From Microcoleus sp. FACHB-68 (GTDB lineage: Bacteria > Cyanobacteriota > Cyanobacteriia > Cyanobacteriales > Oscillatoriaceae): a stretch of 64,000 bases of DNA. The first letter of the stretch is position 1. The number at the start of each line of letters is the position of its first letter. This document shows positions 9,101 through 17,375 of this stretch, one piece after another. The notes below the pieces were generated by a model. It did not search any database, had not been told where the DNA came from, and worked only from the letters and a program-made list of their open reading frames with translations. Where the stretch lies: the NCBI RefSeq assembly GCF_014695715.1, contig NZ_JACJOT010000013.1:124001-188000 (forward strand), read 5' to 3'. Position numbers and translations under genes: made by a program.

Positions 9101-9560
9101 TTCCGATGACAACACGGCTCGCTTGTGGGATTTATCGGGAAAGCAACTGGCCACATTTACAGGCCATCAAGAAGGAGTCAACAGCGTCATATTTAGCCCA
9201 GACGGCAAGCAACTGGCGACGGCTTCCGATGACAACACGGCTCGCTTGTGGGATTTATCGGGAAAGCAACTGGCTACATTTACAGGCCATAAAAGCGTGG
9301 TCAACAGCGTCATATTTAGCCCAGACGGTAAGCAACTGGTGACTGCTTTATGGGACGGCACTGCTCGCTTGTGGCAAATTGAAGATATCGATGAGCTGAT
9401 GGTGCGGGGTTGCAATTGGGTGCGCGACTATCTCAACAACCCAACTGCCAATCTCACCCCAGAACACCGGCACCTTTGCGATCATATTCCCACTTCCCCC
9501 TCATCTACCCCCGTTGAGAAAATCCCAACTTCCCAAACCACAAGCCACAATAAACAGTAG
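6165..9560 (+). CDS. nSTAND-type NTPase with 12 near-identical WD40 repeats
   Basis: An 1131-residue signal-sensing ATPase. Residues 1-30 hold the QVQTFGDISMGDGN tag shared with the upstream gene. The NTPase follows: SPYRGLKRFE lead-in, Walker A GASGSGKS at 84-91, Walker B WLIFVDQFEE at about 164-173, AMRADFLDR at about 207-215, and a helical region to about 480. A basic stretch and one membrane helix (about 497-516) come next. Residues 588-1075 form 12 WD40 units of 41 residues, nearly identical, so recently amplified. The tail (VRGCNWVRDYLNN...HRHLCD) is typical of cyanobacterial STAND-WD40 proteins. STAND proteins oligomerise on ligand binding and switch on an effector, often in immunity or cell death. 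The ligand is unknown. Confidence 0.9.
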   Translation: MLGNQQQVQTFGDISMGDGNVFTINQIIQVTASEIQTRPLNRTSPYRGLKRFESSDKDLFFGRDQLIASLIKAISQSNLILLLGASGSGKSSVVRAGLIPQLAERLGSNFQDFTLTPDRDPFESLRISLISKGYKQAEAEIATKNDSESLIQVIKTLKNDQCQWLIFVDQFEEIFTLCHDLEKRQKFINRIVHVAESEDQSVKVVLAMRADFLDRFSPYPALGKIAEKNIHLVTDMHTDELRLAIEQPAANHGVVFQQGLVEEIIQNVQGQAGSLPLLQYTLDLLWKNDDIQDRTLNTQTYWNLGGVRGALQRHVDEIYKKLTPEEQETTKQIFLRLVNIASTTEQIDVGGKAVSRRANLSEFSENSQKLLNQFIDNKLLVSNRQEQSTVEIAHETLINSWDTLKKWIEDSQEIILIRNRLCEDAKNWKKALADSKVKAEDELWSGSKLAQVAELREKKEFDRLGGLSEEENQFIDAGIQKRDRIRRQEKQRIQRLLSAASITTLFFAGFAIFAGVQWRKAELEQIRALSITSETLFLSDKPLDGLMKSLEARKKLNSALWPDAELQNQVRRTLQKIVYEVREQNRLEGHQGTVYSVIFSPDGKQLATASGDGTVKLWDLSGKQLATFTAHKVAVTSVIFSPDGKQLATASFDDSTARLWDLSGKQLATFTGHESSVSSVIFSPDGKQLATASFDDTARLWDLSGKQLATFTGHQDVVNSVIFSPNGKQLATVSRDETARLWDLSGKQLATFTGHENFVNSVIFSPDGKQLATASSDGTARLWDVSGKQLATFTGDQGPVNSVIFSPDGKQLATASFDGTARLWDLSGTQLARFTGHESSVSSVIFSPDGKQLATASWDNTARLWDLSGKQLTTFTGHESSVSSVIFSPDGKQLATASWDNTARLWDLSRKQLATFTGHLSFVNSVTFSPDGKQLATASFDKTARLWDLSGKQLTTFTGHQESVRSVIFSPDGKQLATASDDNTARLWDLSGKQLATFTGHQEGVNSVIFSPDGKQLATASDDNTARLWDLSGKQLATFTGHKSVVNSVIFSPDGKQLVTALWDGTARLWQIEDIDELMVRGCNWVRDYLNNPTANLTPEHRHLCDHIPTSPSSTPVEKIPTSQTTSHNKQ
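7915..9375 (+). repeat. 123-bp coding tandem repeat (WD40 array)
   Basis: Twelve head-to-tail units of about 123 bp inside the STAND gene. Units 7 and 8 (about 8665-8910) differ at only a few bases, and unit 2 has one extra codon. Variation concentrates in the codons after TGH and after TAS, the positions that form loops on the propeller face. Confidence 0.9.
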
Positions 9561-9584
9561 CGTCAAAATTTTGAGGGAAAATCT

Positions 9585-10667
9585 ATGACCGCAACTCTAG
9601 ATGCACCCAAAACCATCGAGTCTTATCTCGGTGCAGAAGCAGAAGACCTTCTCACGCACAAAGCCAAGGTTTCTCAAGATTTACTCCATCTTCCCGGCCC
9701 AGATTTTATCGACCGCATCTGGGCATACAGCGATCGCTCTCCCCAAGTGCTGCGGAGTCTCCAGCAGCTTTACTCCAACGGGCGCTTGGCAAACACCGGC
9801 TATCTTTCTATCCTGCCGGTGGATCAAGGCATCGAACACTCTGCCGGCGCGTCTTTTGCCCCCAACCCCATCTACTTCGACCCGGAAAACATTATTAAGC
9901 TGGCGATGGCTGCCGGCTGCAATGCCGTCGCCACCACCTTGGGCGTTTTGGGCAGTGTTTCTCGCAAATACGCCCACAAAATCCCCTTCATTGTCAAACT
10001 CAACCACAACGAACTGCTCACCTATCCCAACCAATACGATCAGGTGATGTTTGCCTCGGTTGAGCAAGCTTGGAATCTGGGGGCAACCGCCGTGGGGGCA
10101 ACGATTTACTTCGGTTCCGATCAATCAACTCGCCAAATTCAAGAAGTCAGCGAAGCCTTTGCCTTAGCCCACGAATACGGCATGGCAACGATTCTCTGGT
10201 GCTATCTCCGCAACAACGCTTTCAAGCAAGACAAAGACTATCACATTGCCGCTGACCTCACCGGCCAAGCCAACCATCTCGGCGTCACCATTGAGGCAGA
10301 CATCATCAAGCAAAAGCTGCCAGAAGTCAACAACGGCTATAAAGCTGTCTCCGACGCTGCCGGCAAGAAATACGGTATGACGCATGATCGGGTTTACTCA
10401 GATTTAACCACGGATCACCCGATTGATTTAACCCGCTATCAGTTACTCAACTGCTACTGCGGGCGTGCCGGCTTGATCAACTCAGGTGGCGCATCCGGTA
10501 AAAGCGACTTTGCCGAAGTCGTTCGCACTGCGGTGATTAACAAACGTGCTGGAGGTTCTGGCTTAATTTCCGGTCGCAAAACCTTCCAACGTCCCTTCGA
10601 GGAAGGCGTCAAGCTGTTTCACACCATCCAAGATGTCTATCTCTCACCCGATGTCACGATTGCTTGA
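9585..10667 (+). CDS. fbaB: Class I fructose-bisphosphate aldolase (DhnA/FbaB type)
   Basis: A 360-residue class I (Schiff-base) aldolase that interconverts fructose 1,6-bisphosphate with dihydroxyacetone phosphate and glyceraldehyde 3-phosphate in glycolysis and the Calvin cycle. The family pattern is clear: [15 protein letters not shown], the segment [13 protein letters not shown], and the C-terminal phosphate-binding stretch around [12 protein letters not shown] and [15 protein letters not shown]. Cyanobacteria usually also have a class II enzyme. It begins 24 bases after the STAND stop but is metabolically unrelated, so co-function is unlikely. A MITE-like element abuts its stop codon. 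Confidence 0.93.
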   Translation: MTATLDAPKTIESYLGAEAEDLLTHKAKVSQDLLHLPGPDFIDRIWAYSDRSPQVLRSLQQLYSNGRLANTGYLSILPVDQGIEHSAGASFAPNPIYFDPENIIKLAMAAGCNAVATTLGVLGSVSRKYAHKIPFIVKLNHNELLTYPNQYDQVMFASVEQAWNLGATAVGATIYFGSDQSTRQIQEVSEAFALAHEYGMATILWCYLRNNAFKQDKDYHIAADLTGQANHLGVTIEADIIKQKLPEVNNGYKAVSDAAGKKYGMTHDRVYSDLTTDHPIDLTRYQLLNCYCGRAGLINSGGASGKSDFAEVVRTAVINKRAGGSGLISGRKTFQRPFEEGVKLFHTIQDVYLSPDVTIA

Positions 10668-10678
10668 GCAAGCGTGAT

Positions 10679-10890
10679 CTACGGTGTACACACAAGTCTT
10701 CTCTACTGACGTTTGAGGTTGATATGCCCCCTAAATCCCCCAATTCTGGGGGACTTTTGAGATTGATATGCCCCCTAAATCCCCCATAATTGGGGGACTT
10801 TGTATTCCGGTTCCCCCCAGAATTGGGGGGTTAGGGGGGCGAAATCCAGCAGCGTTTTGAGGTTGCTCACCAGATGTGTGTACACCGTAG
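10679..10890. mobile_element. MITE-like element with 16-bp terminal inverted repeats
   Basis: The ends CTACGGTGTACACACA (10679-10694) and its exact reverse complement (10875-10890) bound 212 bp with no coding capacity. The element is flanked by an 11-bp imperfect direct repeat, GCAAGCGTGAT (10668-10678) and GCAAGGGTGAT (10891-10901), directly abutting both ends like a target-site duplication. The interior has two direct copies of a CCCCCTAAATCCCCC-type palindromic unit (about 10721-10800) and an inverted partial copy (about 10806-10845). It needs a transposase in trans; none is in this window. Confidence 0.75.
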
Positions 10891-10901
10891 GCAAGGGTGA
10901 T

Positions 10902-11055
10902 GGGGGCGCACACGCCGGTGCGTCCCTACTAAATGTCAGGCGATCAAAACATTGCAACCGTAAAAAAACATAAACCTCGCACGCAATGTTGAGATAGTCT
11001 GAGAAACTAGAAGTCTGATAGTTGTAGTGCTTAAGTTAAATTTTTAGGGGTAACG
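10902..11055. other. Spacer before aspartate aminotransferase
   Basis: Contains a short palindrome at about 10904-10926 (GGGCGCAC...GTGCGTCCC), a sequence type often dispersed in cyanobacterial genomes, then presumably the promoter of the gene at 11056. Confidence 0.45.
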
Positions 11056-12222
11056 ATGAAGCTGGCAGCACGGGTGGGTCAGGTCGCGCCTTCGCTTACA
11101 TTGGCAATCGCGGCTAAGGCAAAGGCGATGAAGGCTGAAGGCATCGACATTTGCAGTTTTAGCGCCGGCGAACCGGATTTCGACACGCCGGCACATATCA
11201 AAGCCGCTGCCAAACAAGCGCTAGATGCCGGTAAAACTAAATATGGCCCTGCTGCCGGTGAACCCAAGTTGCGAGAAGCAATCGCCCGGAAGCTCAAGAA
11301 AGATAATGGACTCGACTACGCCCCAGAGAACGTCGTCGTAACCAATGGCGGCAAGCATTCTCTTTATAACTTGATGATGGCGCTGCTCGATCCGGGAGAA
11401 GAGGTTATCATCCCGGCTCCCTATTGGTTGAGTTATCCAGAGATGGTGAAACTTGCCAGTGGTGTGCCGGTGATTATTCACGCAACCGCCGAAAGTAACT
11501 ACAAAATCACGCCGGCTCAACTGCGAGAAGCGATCACCCCAAAAACGCGATTATTTATCCTGAATTCGCCTTCCAATCCCACCGGCATGGTTTACACGCC
11601 GGATGAAATTCGCGCACTGGCAGAGGTGGTGGTTGAAAAAGATATCTTAGTCGTTTCTGATGAAATCTACGAGAAGATTATCTATGCCGGTGTAGAACAT
11701 CTCAGCATTGGATCGATTGGCAAAGAAATCTTTGATCGCACAATCATTAGTAGTGGCTTTGCTAAAGCTTACTCCATGACCGGCTGGCGATTGGGTTATT
11801 TAGCCGGCCCATTAGATTTAATTAAAGCAGTGACAACCCTTCAAAGTCACAGTACATCGAACGTCTGTACTTTTGCTCAGTATGGAGCAATTGCAGCATT
11901 AGAAGAATCGCAAGATTGTGTAGAAGAAATGCGCCAAGCTTTTGCCGAACGCCGGCAAGTTATGTATGAACTTCTCAATGCAATTCCCGGATTAAATTGT
12001 CCGAAACCAGATGGTGCTTTTTACCTGTTACCGAATATCAGCAAAACAGGTTTAAAATCTCTAGAATTTTGTGATGGCTTACTTGAATCTCAGCAAGTCG
12101 CCGTCATTCCAGGAATTGCGTTTGGTGCAGATGATTGCATCCGGTTATCTTACGCAACCGATATGGCAACCATTGAAACGGGAATGAGCCGGCTTGAAGC
12201 ATTTGTCAGATCGCAAATCTAG
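11056..12222 (+). CDS. aspC: Class I/II pyridoxal-phosphate aminotransferase (aspartate type)
   Basis: A 388-residue fold-type I aminotransferase, most like the Iγ aspartate/prephenate aminotransferases found in cyanobacteria. It moves the amino group between aspartate or glutamate and 2-oxo acids. The PLP lysine is K237 in [27 protein letters not shown] (substrate/cofactor loop), NSPSNPTG and SDEIYE are all present. Length is normal. Prephenate as alternative substrate cannot be ruled out from sequence. Confidence 0.9.
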   Translation: MKLAARVGQVAPSLTLAIAAKAKAMKAEGIDICSFSAGEPDFDTPAHIKAAAKQALDAGKTKYGPAAGEPKLREAIARKLKKDNGLDYAPENVVVTNGGKHSLYNLMMALLDPGEEVIIPAPYWLSYPEMVKLASGVPVIIHATAESNYKITPAQLREAITPKTRLFILNSPSNPTGMVYTPDEIRALAEVVVEKDILVVSDEIYEKIIYAGVEHLSIGSIGKEIFDRTIISSGFAKAYSMTGWRLGYLAGPLDLIKAVTTLQSHSTSNVCTFAQYGAIAALEESQDCVEEMRQAFAERRQVMYELLNAIPGLNCPKPDGAFYLLPNISKTGLKSLEFCDGLLESQQVAVIPGIAFGADDCIRLSYATDMATIETGMSRLEAFVRSQI

Positions 12223-12399
12223 GCGAGTGCTTCGCAACAGGGTAAAGGGTACACCCCAAACATCTCTACTGATCACCGGCTTGCTTATAGACGCACTCCT
12301 CCTAGGGAGAAACCCCTACCTCCCTCCTGCTGCAACCACCGGCAGATTAAACCTACAATTGGTTATAACTAAGATAAATTGCGTCAACAGGCAGGCTCC

Positions 12400-13005
12400 A
12401 TGATTCCTATCGTTATCGAACAGTCAGGTCGTGGCGAACGCGCTTTCGACATCTATTCGCGACTCCTGCGTGAGCGCATCATCTTCCTCGGATCGCAAAT
12501 TGATTCCGACTTGGCAAACTTGATTGTTGCTCAACTGCTTTTTCTAGAAGCTGAAGATCCAGACAAGGATATTTACCTCTACATCAACTCTCCAGGCGGT
12601 TCGGTGACAGCCGGCATGGGCATTTTTGACACCATGAACCACATTCGCTCGGATGTGTCTACAATTTGCGTCGGCCTAGCTGCCAGTATGGGAGCCTTCT
12701 TGCTCAGTGCCGGCACAAAGGGTAAGCGGATGAGTCTGCCCCATTCTCGGATTATGATTCACCAACCCCTCGGTGGCGCTCAGGGGCAAGCAACGGATAT
12801 CGAAATTCAAGCCAAGGAAATATTATACCACAAACGGCGACTGAATGAGCATCTAGCCGCCCACACCGGCCAACCCATAGAGAAAATTGCAGAAGATACC
12901 GAACGGGATTTCTTCATGTCTCCCGAAGAATCCAGACAATACGGTTTAATCGATCAAGTGATTGATCGGCGTCCTTCTGCAACCCGTCCAGTTGCTGTCG
13001 GCTAA
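12400..13005 (+). CDS. clpP: ATP-dependent Clp protease proteolytic subunit
   Basis: A 201-residue serine peptidase that forms the Clp barrel with ClpX or ClpC. The catalytic Ser is S96 in GLAASMGAF, His is H121 in [10 protein letters not shown], and the Asp is in the [14 protein letters not shown] region. I start at the ATG at 12400 ([23 protein letters not shown]), the usual ClpP N terminus; a TTG at 12379 would add seven residues. Cyanobacteria carry several clpP paralogues; the triad marks this as an active ClpP, not ClpR. Confidence 0.95.
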   Translation: MIPIVIEQSGRGERAFDIYSRLLRERIIFLGSQIDSDLANLIVAQLLFLEAEDPDKDIYLYINSPGGSVTAGMGIFDTMNHIRSDVSTICVGLAASMGAFLLSAGTKGKRMSLPHSRIMIHQPLGGAQGQATDIEIQAKEILYHKRRLNEHLAAHTGQPIEKIAEDTERDFFMSPEESRQYGLIDQVIDRRPSATRPVAVG

Positions 13006-13035
13006 GAAAATTGAAACCCGATTTAGCGGGAATTG

Positions 13036-13097
13036 AAGGGTGAGAGTAAAGGCGTGATAGGATTCATGCCCCTACTCTCACCCTTTACCTTTTTTTG
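13036..13097 (+). terminator. Intrinsic terminator after clpP
   Basis: A 13-bp stem, 13036-13048 with 13073-13085 (AAGGGTGAGAGTA), followed by TACCTTTTTTTG. It lies in the gap between convergent genes and points forward. Confidence 0.85.
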
Positions 13098-13898
13098 TTA
13101 CTTTGCTGCCGGCAGAGATTCTAAATAGTGCAAGAAATCAAGCAATTCATCATCAGTTAGTAGTTTGCTAGATGACTTGCCATAAGTTAGAGTTAAATGA
13201 TTTTTTCCCTGCTCAGGACTCCAGTGCAAACGCTCAAGTTCAACTTTGATTTTGGCAATTTCATTCGATAAATCCTTCTTCTTGTCTACACCGGCACTCC
13301 CAGTTTCAGCAACGGCAGGCACCGGCTTCGCAACACCCTCACGGTGAAACTGTGAACCCTGCAATAGCGGTTCAGTCGCAGCCGGCTCGATTTCTGGAAG
13401 ATTAAAAGATGGCGTCGGTGCCGGCATCGCATCCTCCTCTCCCCAATCGCCATTTGAATCAGATAACCACTCATCCGAAGCCGGCGCAGGGGAAGTGGGA
13501 GGAATAGAAGGACGAGTTGGCGCAGCTAGCGGGGGAGAGGTTCTGGAAAAAGCCATATCTGAGTTAGCCGGCACCAAAGGATCTGGCGAAAACCCTTTTT
13601 GCGATTGAAAATTCGTTGTCAAAGGTGCCGGTAAAGGTGAAGTTGCAGCCGGTTGAGACGAAACAGAATGCGTCTGTGCCGGCTGTGGCATTCCCACTTC
13701 AATTCCCAAAACATTCAAAGCACGGGTTTTAGCTCGATCTTCCGCCACTTCCACCGTTTCTGCCGCCGCCATCCCCGAAGACAGCGTCACGCCTTCCACA
13801 ACAACCAAAGCGCGGACAACATATTTGCCGTGATCAATCGTCAGTAACTCAGAAATTAAACCGCCGGCTGGATAACGAGCGAAAAATTGAGAAAACAT
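13098..13898 (-). CDS. Conserved cyanobacterial protein, possible DNA-annealing type
   Basis: A 266-residue protein with three parts. Residues 1-70 form a small strand-helix domain ending in AAETVEVAEDRAKTRALNVLGI, which is reminiscent of the helix of Rad52/Erf-type annealing proteins. Residues 70-200 are a Pro/Ser/Ala-rich linker. The end (ELERLHWSPEQGKNHLTLTYGKSSSKLLTDDELLDFLHYL) is a small helical module seen at the C terminus of many cyanobacterial proteins of phage or recombination type. The function is not established; the annealing suggestion rests on pattern only. Confidence 0.65.
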   Translation of the reverse strand: MFSQFFARYPAGGLISELLTIDHGKYVVRALVVVEGVTLSSGMAAAETVEVAEDRAKTRALNVLGIEVGMPQPAQTHSVSSQPAATSPLPAPLTTNFQSQKGFSPDPLVPANSDMAFSRTSPPLAAPTRPSIPPTSPAPASDEWLSDSNGDWGEEDAMPAPTPSFNLPEIEPAATEPLLQGSQFHREGVAKPVPAVAETGSAGVDKKKDLSNEIAKIKVELERLHWSPEQGKNHLTLTYGKSSSKLLTDDELLDFLHYLESLPAAK

Positions 13899-14941
13899 AG
13901 TATTCCCATCAAAAATATCAGAAGTTCAGAAGATAGCGCTATTTTAAATTTTAGACTTTACTTATTAAATTGGGTATTCGCTTTCAAATCAGGGCATCCC
14001 GAAATAGACTCGCTGAAGCGTTGAAACCTTTTTTACGCAATCTTAAAGGAGCCAGGTTTCAGGCAAGGTAGAATAATTTCTAAATTAATCAGCATTTAAC
14101 TTAGAAATTTGCCTCCCCAAGAACGCTATCTATCCTGATTGAAAACATCCCGATTGAGTCAATCAGAAAAATTAAAGGCATAATTTTCTACTTTCCCTCT
14201 CGCCCAAGCAATGCTCTCCTGCCTTTCCCCAACACCCACTGATTAAAAACTGAATACCCCACCGGCAACCACGACAGCCCCTCTTAAACATAGTTTACAA
14301 ATGATCTACCCTCAATCCCTAACTTCAGGATAGTGTGCAAAAAACCGATGTACCAAAAGCACCCGCTAAAACTAAAATAGTTAAAAGACTACATCTGCGC
14401 GGCATTGCACCGCTCCATCCGACCTGTATATACCCTAAAGCTAGAGCAAAGTCGCTGCAAAGCGGTTGCTAAAACAGAAGCGCCGCAGCGTGTAAGAAAA
14501 CGAGAGTGCAAGAATACACGGTATTCAAGCCCCTCCGACACTCGCTCGAAGCCGGCTCAAGCTCCTGACCCTTGGTTGCATCACTGTGTTCTAAAACATG
14601 GCGGGGGCGAGAAAAACGGGTTTATTCAAAGTCGGAGGTGCCTGACGATGTCACCCTGATGCCCAAACAGATGCGCTTAGCGCAACTGAGAGGTTCTGCC
14701 ATCGGATTGCCTGTTTCCAGCGTTCTCGGCGCGAGCACTTCCTTAAAAGTTGTTCGCGAGGAAAGGGGGAGTGAAGCCTGGAAAAGGTACGGACAGACGA
14801 TTTTAGATTGACGTTCGCGTAGCGCATTGAATCTAAAATCCAAATTTCCAAATCCGGGCATCCAAGGCTAATAGCTACCGCCGCGTGGAGTGATAGTGCC
14901 GGGGAGAGAATCGAATAGAGACCACAAGGATTGAGCGCTGC
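13899..14941. other. 1-kb gene-free region with structured GC-rich core
   Basis: The left half (13899-14330) is AT-rich without features I can name. The core 14400-14860 is GC-rich and full of inverted repeats: 14529-14539 with 14631-14641 (10 of 11 paired), an inner CTCGC/GCGAG pair, and a perfect hairpin at 14799-14840. The short open frames in it have no protein-like character. I looked for rnpB, tmRNA and SRP RNA signatures and found none. It may encode an unrecognised structured RNA or the long leader of the gene at 14942. Confidence 0.45.
14799..14840. repeat. Hairpin upstream of RNase-family gene
   Basis: Perfect 11-bp arms GATTTTAGATT (14799-14809) and its complement (14830-14840), loop containing GTTCGCGTAGCGC. 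This TTTTAGATT palindrome is a common cyanobacterial intergenic repeat. Confidence 0.7.
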
Positions 14942-17293
14942 ATGGAATTTTCAATCGCTACATTACTGGCAAACTTTACGGATGATAAATTGGTCGCGCC
15001 TAAGGTCTTGGAGAAGAAACTGGGTTGCCAGGACAAGACAAGTCTGCGTAAATTCCAAATTGTCCTAGACGCTTTAGAGAAAATTGGCATTTTAGTCAAA
15101 GATCGCGGCAAGTATCGCCGGGTGATTGAAGAAGGTGTCGTAGAAGCCAAACTCCGTTGCTCTAGCAAAGGGTTTTGTTTTGCCATTCAAGATGCGGAAG
15201 GATCAGAAGATATTTACATTCGGGAATGCCATCTCAGTTCCGCTTGGAATGGCGATCGAGTGCTGGTCAAAATCATTAAAGAAGGCAGCCGCCGGCGCAG
15301 TCCAGAAGGGGAAGTGCGGTTAGTTCTCGAACGAGCCAACCCCAGCGTCTTAGCGCGATTGAAACAAGCCAAGAACCAAACCGGCCTCGCTGCATATAAA
15401 GCCGTTCCCTTAGACGACCGGCTGTTGTTTGAACTTGAAGTTAACTCAAATGGCATCGCCCTAGAAGAAGCCATTGATTATCTTGTCCATGTCGAAGTTA
15501 TGCGCTATCCCCTCGGTTCCTATCCGCCGGTGGGACGCGTTGCTCAGATTCTCGGTAGTGATGCCGAAGATGCTAACGACCTAGACATTGTTTGCTGCAA
15601 GCACGATCTGCCGCGTTCTTTTAGCGAAAATGTGATGAAGGCGGCGAAAGCCTTGCCCAAACAGCTACGAAAAGCCGACTTGAAAAACCGGCTCGATCTG
15701 CGTGAGCTGCTGACTCTCACTTTCAAAGCTGAATCCTTACAACGTGAGCAAGAAGAACCAGAAACTGAAGAAGAAGGCTTAAGCACCGGCGCTTCTCCGG
15801 TAGAACACGCCTTCTCCCTAGAAACCCTGGAAGATGGGCAGTGGCGGCTAGGTGTTCATGTTGCGGATGTGGCCTATCATGTCCCCCCAGACTCGCCCCT
15901 CGACCGGGAAGCCCGCAAGCGCGGCATCGCCGTGTTTTTGGGAGAAACGGCAATTCCTATGTTGCCAGAAATTTTGGCAGAAAATCGCTGTTCTCTGTTA
16001 CCCGAAGAAGAACGGCTTGCTATTTCCGTGCTGATCACCTTGAACGCTCAAGGAGAAGTGCTGGAATTTGAAATTCAACCCAGTATCATTCAAGTTGACC
16101 ACCAGCTGAGTCCCCAACAAGCTCAAGAAATTTTGGATCGTAATGAAGACTCGGCGCTCAGTCCAGTCCTCGACCAAATGTTAGCGCTCTCCCGTGCAGT
16201 CAAGCAACAGGGGCAGCAACGGGGCGCGATTGAACTAAATCTGCCGGCAACTCAGTACGGTGTCGGCCAATTTCCCTTTGATGATGAGGGGTTGTTAGGG
16301 GTTATTGTTGCCTCACCTCGCCTCAGTGCCGGTGCAATGGTGACAGAATTAATACTTCTGACTAACCAAATCGTAGCCGGCCATTTACAGGCGCTCATGG
16401 TGCCAGGAATTTATCGAGTACAGCCAAAGCCCGATTTCGATGATGTTCAAGAGTTAATTAAACTGGCTGACAATCTGGGGATGAACTTGCAGCTACAAAA
16501 TGAGGAAGATGTCCGCCCTCAAGATTATCAAGGTTTTACCCAACAGTTTGCCGGCTCCTCTGCTGAACGCGTGCTGACTTACCTGCTACAGGAAACCTTA
16601 AAACCGGCTACTTATAGCACCACGCCTGGGCCGCACTTTGGCCTATCCTTAGACACTGGATACACCCACTGCACTTCGCCGGTGCAGCGTTACGCAGATT
16701 TGCTAGTGCAGCGCATCCTCCATGCTGTATTTGAACATGGGCGTGATCGCCGCACGACTCGTGTCAAAGAAAGCGTTAATTTGCGTCACAGTAGCGCTAA
16801 AGGCCAAATTAACTGGAACGTCTTGCCCCCAGAAGTGCAGCACGAACTCGAAGAACAGCTCTCTACCATCGTGGGGCATCTCGGTGATCGAGAGAAAGTC
16901 TCCCAGGAAGCTGAGGAGGATCTGGCAGGGTTAAAGAAAGCCGGTGCAATGAAAGAGCGCACCGGCGAAACGTTTCCAGGATTGATCACCGGCGTCCAGT
17001 CTTACGGGTTCTTTGTGGAAATTGAAGAATTGCTGGTGGAAGGATTGGTTCATGTCTCTTCTTTGAAAGATGACTGGTATGAATACCGCTCTCGCCAACA
17101 AACCCTAGTGGGGCGCAAGAACCGCAAGCAATACCGGCTCGGCGATCGCGTGGAAGTTCAAGTCAAGAGTGTGGATTACTACCGGCAACAAATAGACTTG
17201 GTTGCGGTTGGTGGCGGCAGTGAAGCTACAAATGGAGATGACGAGGAGCCTGAGCGTTCCACTTACAACCCTTATTTGGAGGTTGATCGTTAA
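14942..17293 (+). CDS. RNase II/R family protein lacking catalytic aspartates (Zam-like)
   Basis: A 783-residue protein with the RNase II/R layout: an N-terminal helix-turn-helix/cold-shock region, the RNB core (HVADVAYHVPPDSPLDREARKRG, then AIPMLPEILAENRCSLLPEEERLA) and a C-terminal S1 domain (GETFPGLITGVQSYGFFVEIEE...GLVHVSSL). Active enzymes carry a TxDxxxxxDFDDA block just before the ADV motif. Here that stretch is a Glu-rich linker ending SPVEHAFSL (E288, H289 where DD is expected). The usual SPIRRYADL arginine is glutamine (SPVQRYADL, Q582). It therefore probably binds RNA but does not degrade it. Synechocystis Zam (sll1910) belongs to this family; whether it shares these changes I cannot verify. 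Confidence 0.88.
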   Translation: MEFSIATLLANFTDDKLVAPKVLEKKLGCQDKTSLRKFQIVLDALEKIGILVKDRGKYRRVIEEGVVEAKLRCSSKGFCFAIQDAEGSEDIYIRECHLSSAWNGDRVLVKIIKEGSRRRSPEGEVRLVLERANPSVLARLKQAKNQTGLAAYKAVPLDDRLLFELEVNSNGIALEEAIDYLVHVEVMRYPLGSYPPVGRVAQILGSDAEDANDLDIVCCKHDLPRSFSENVMKAAKALPKQLRKADLKNRLDLRELLTLTFKAESLQREQEEPETEEEGLSTGASPVEHAFSLETLEDGQWRLGVHVADVAYHVPPDSPLDREARKRGIAVFLGETAIPMLPEILAENRCSLLPEEERLAISVLITLNAQGEVLEFEIQPSIIQVDHQLSPQQAQEILDRNEDSALSPVLDQMLALSRAVKQQGQQRGAIELNLPATQYGVGQFPFDDEGLLGVIVASPRLSAGAMVTELILLTNQIVAGHLQALMVPGIYRVQPKPDFDDVQELIKLADNLGMNLQLQNEEDVRPQDYQGFTQQFAGSSAERVLTYLLQETLKPATYSTTPGPHFGLSLDTGYTHCTSPVQRYADLLVQRILHAVFEHGRDRRTTRVKESVNLRHSSAKGQINWNVLPPEVQHELEEQLSTIVGHLGDREKVSQEAEEDLAGLKKAGAMKERTGETFPGLITGVQSYGFFVEIEELLVEGLVHVSSLKDDWYEYRSRQQTLVGRKNRKQYRLGDRVEVQVKSVDYYRQQIDLVAVGGGSEATNGDDEEPERSTYNPYLEVDR

Positions 17294-17305
17294 TGAAGAA
17301 TCAGA

Positions 17306-17348
17306 GCCGGGATAAGGGGATAAAGAATTCTTTATACTCTATCCCGGC
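17306..17348. terminator. Hairpin between RNase-family gene and ubiX
   Basis: Arms GCCGGGATA (17306-17314) and TATCCCGGC (17340-17348) pair perfectly, with an AAAGAATTCTTT palindrome inside. T-richness after it is modest (TTCTTTATT), so it is a weak terminator candidate. Confidence 0.5.
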
Positions 17349-17375
17349 AGTCTATTCTTTATTCGCAATGAACTG

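Noticed and set aside
7900-9415. Long open frames in other frames and on the minus strand over the WD40 array
   Set aside because: A 123-bp repeat is a multiple of three, so any open frame repeats. They have no ribosome sites and no protein-like character; the WD40 frame explains the sequence.
9601-10385. Alternative frames inside the aldolase gene
   Set aside because: Shadows of a well-conserved gene.
10731-10957. Minus-strand frames in the aldolase-aminotransferase gap
   Set aside because: They consist of the MITE-like element and its palindromes.
14405-14861. Short open frames, and the idea of rnpB, tmRNA or SRP RNA, in the structured gap
   Set aside because: The frames look random and overlap on both strands. 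The conserved cores of those RNAs (for example GAGGAAAGTCC or GGAAGCAGCC words) are absent.
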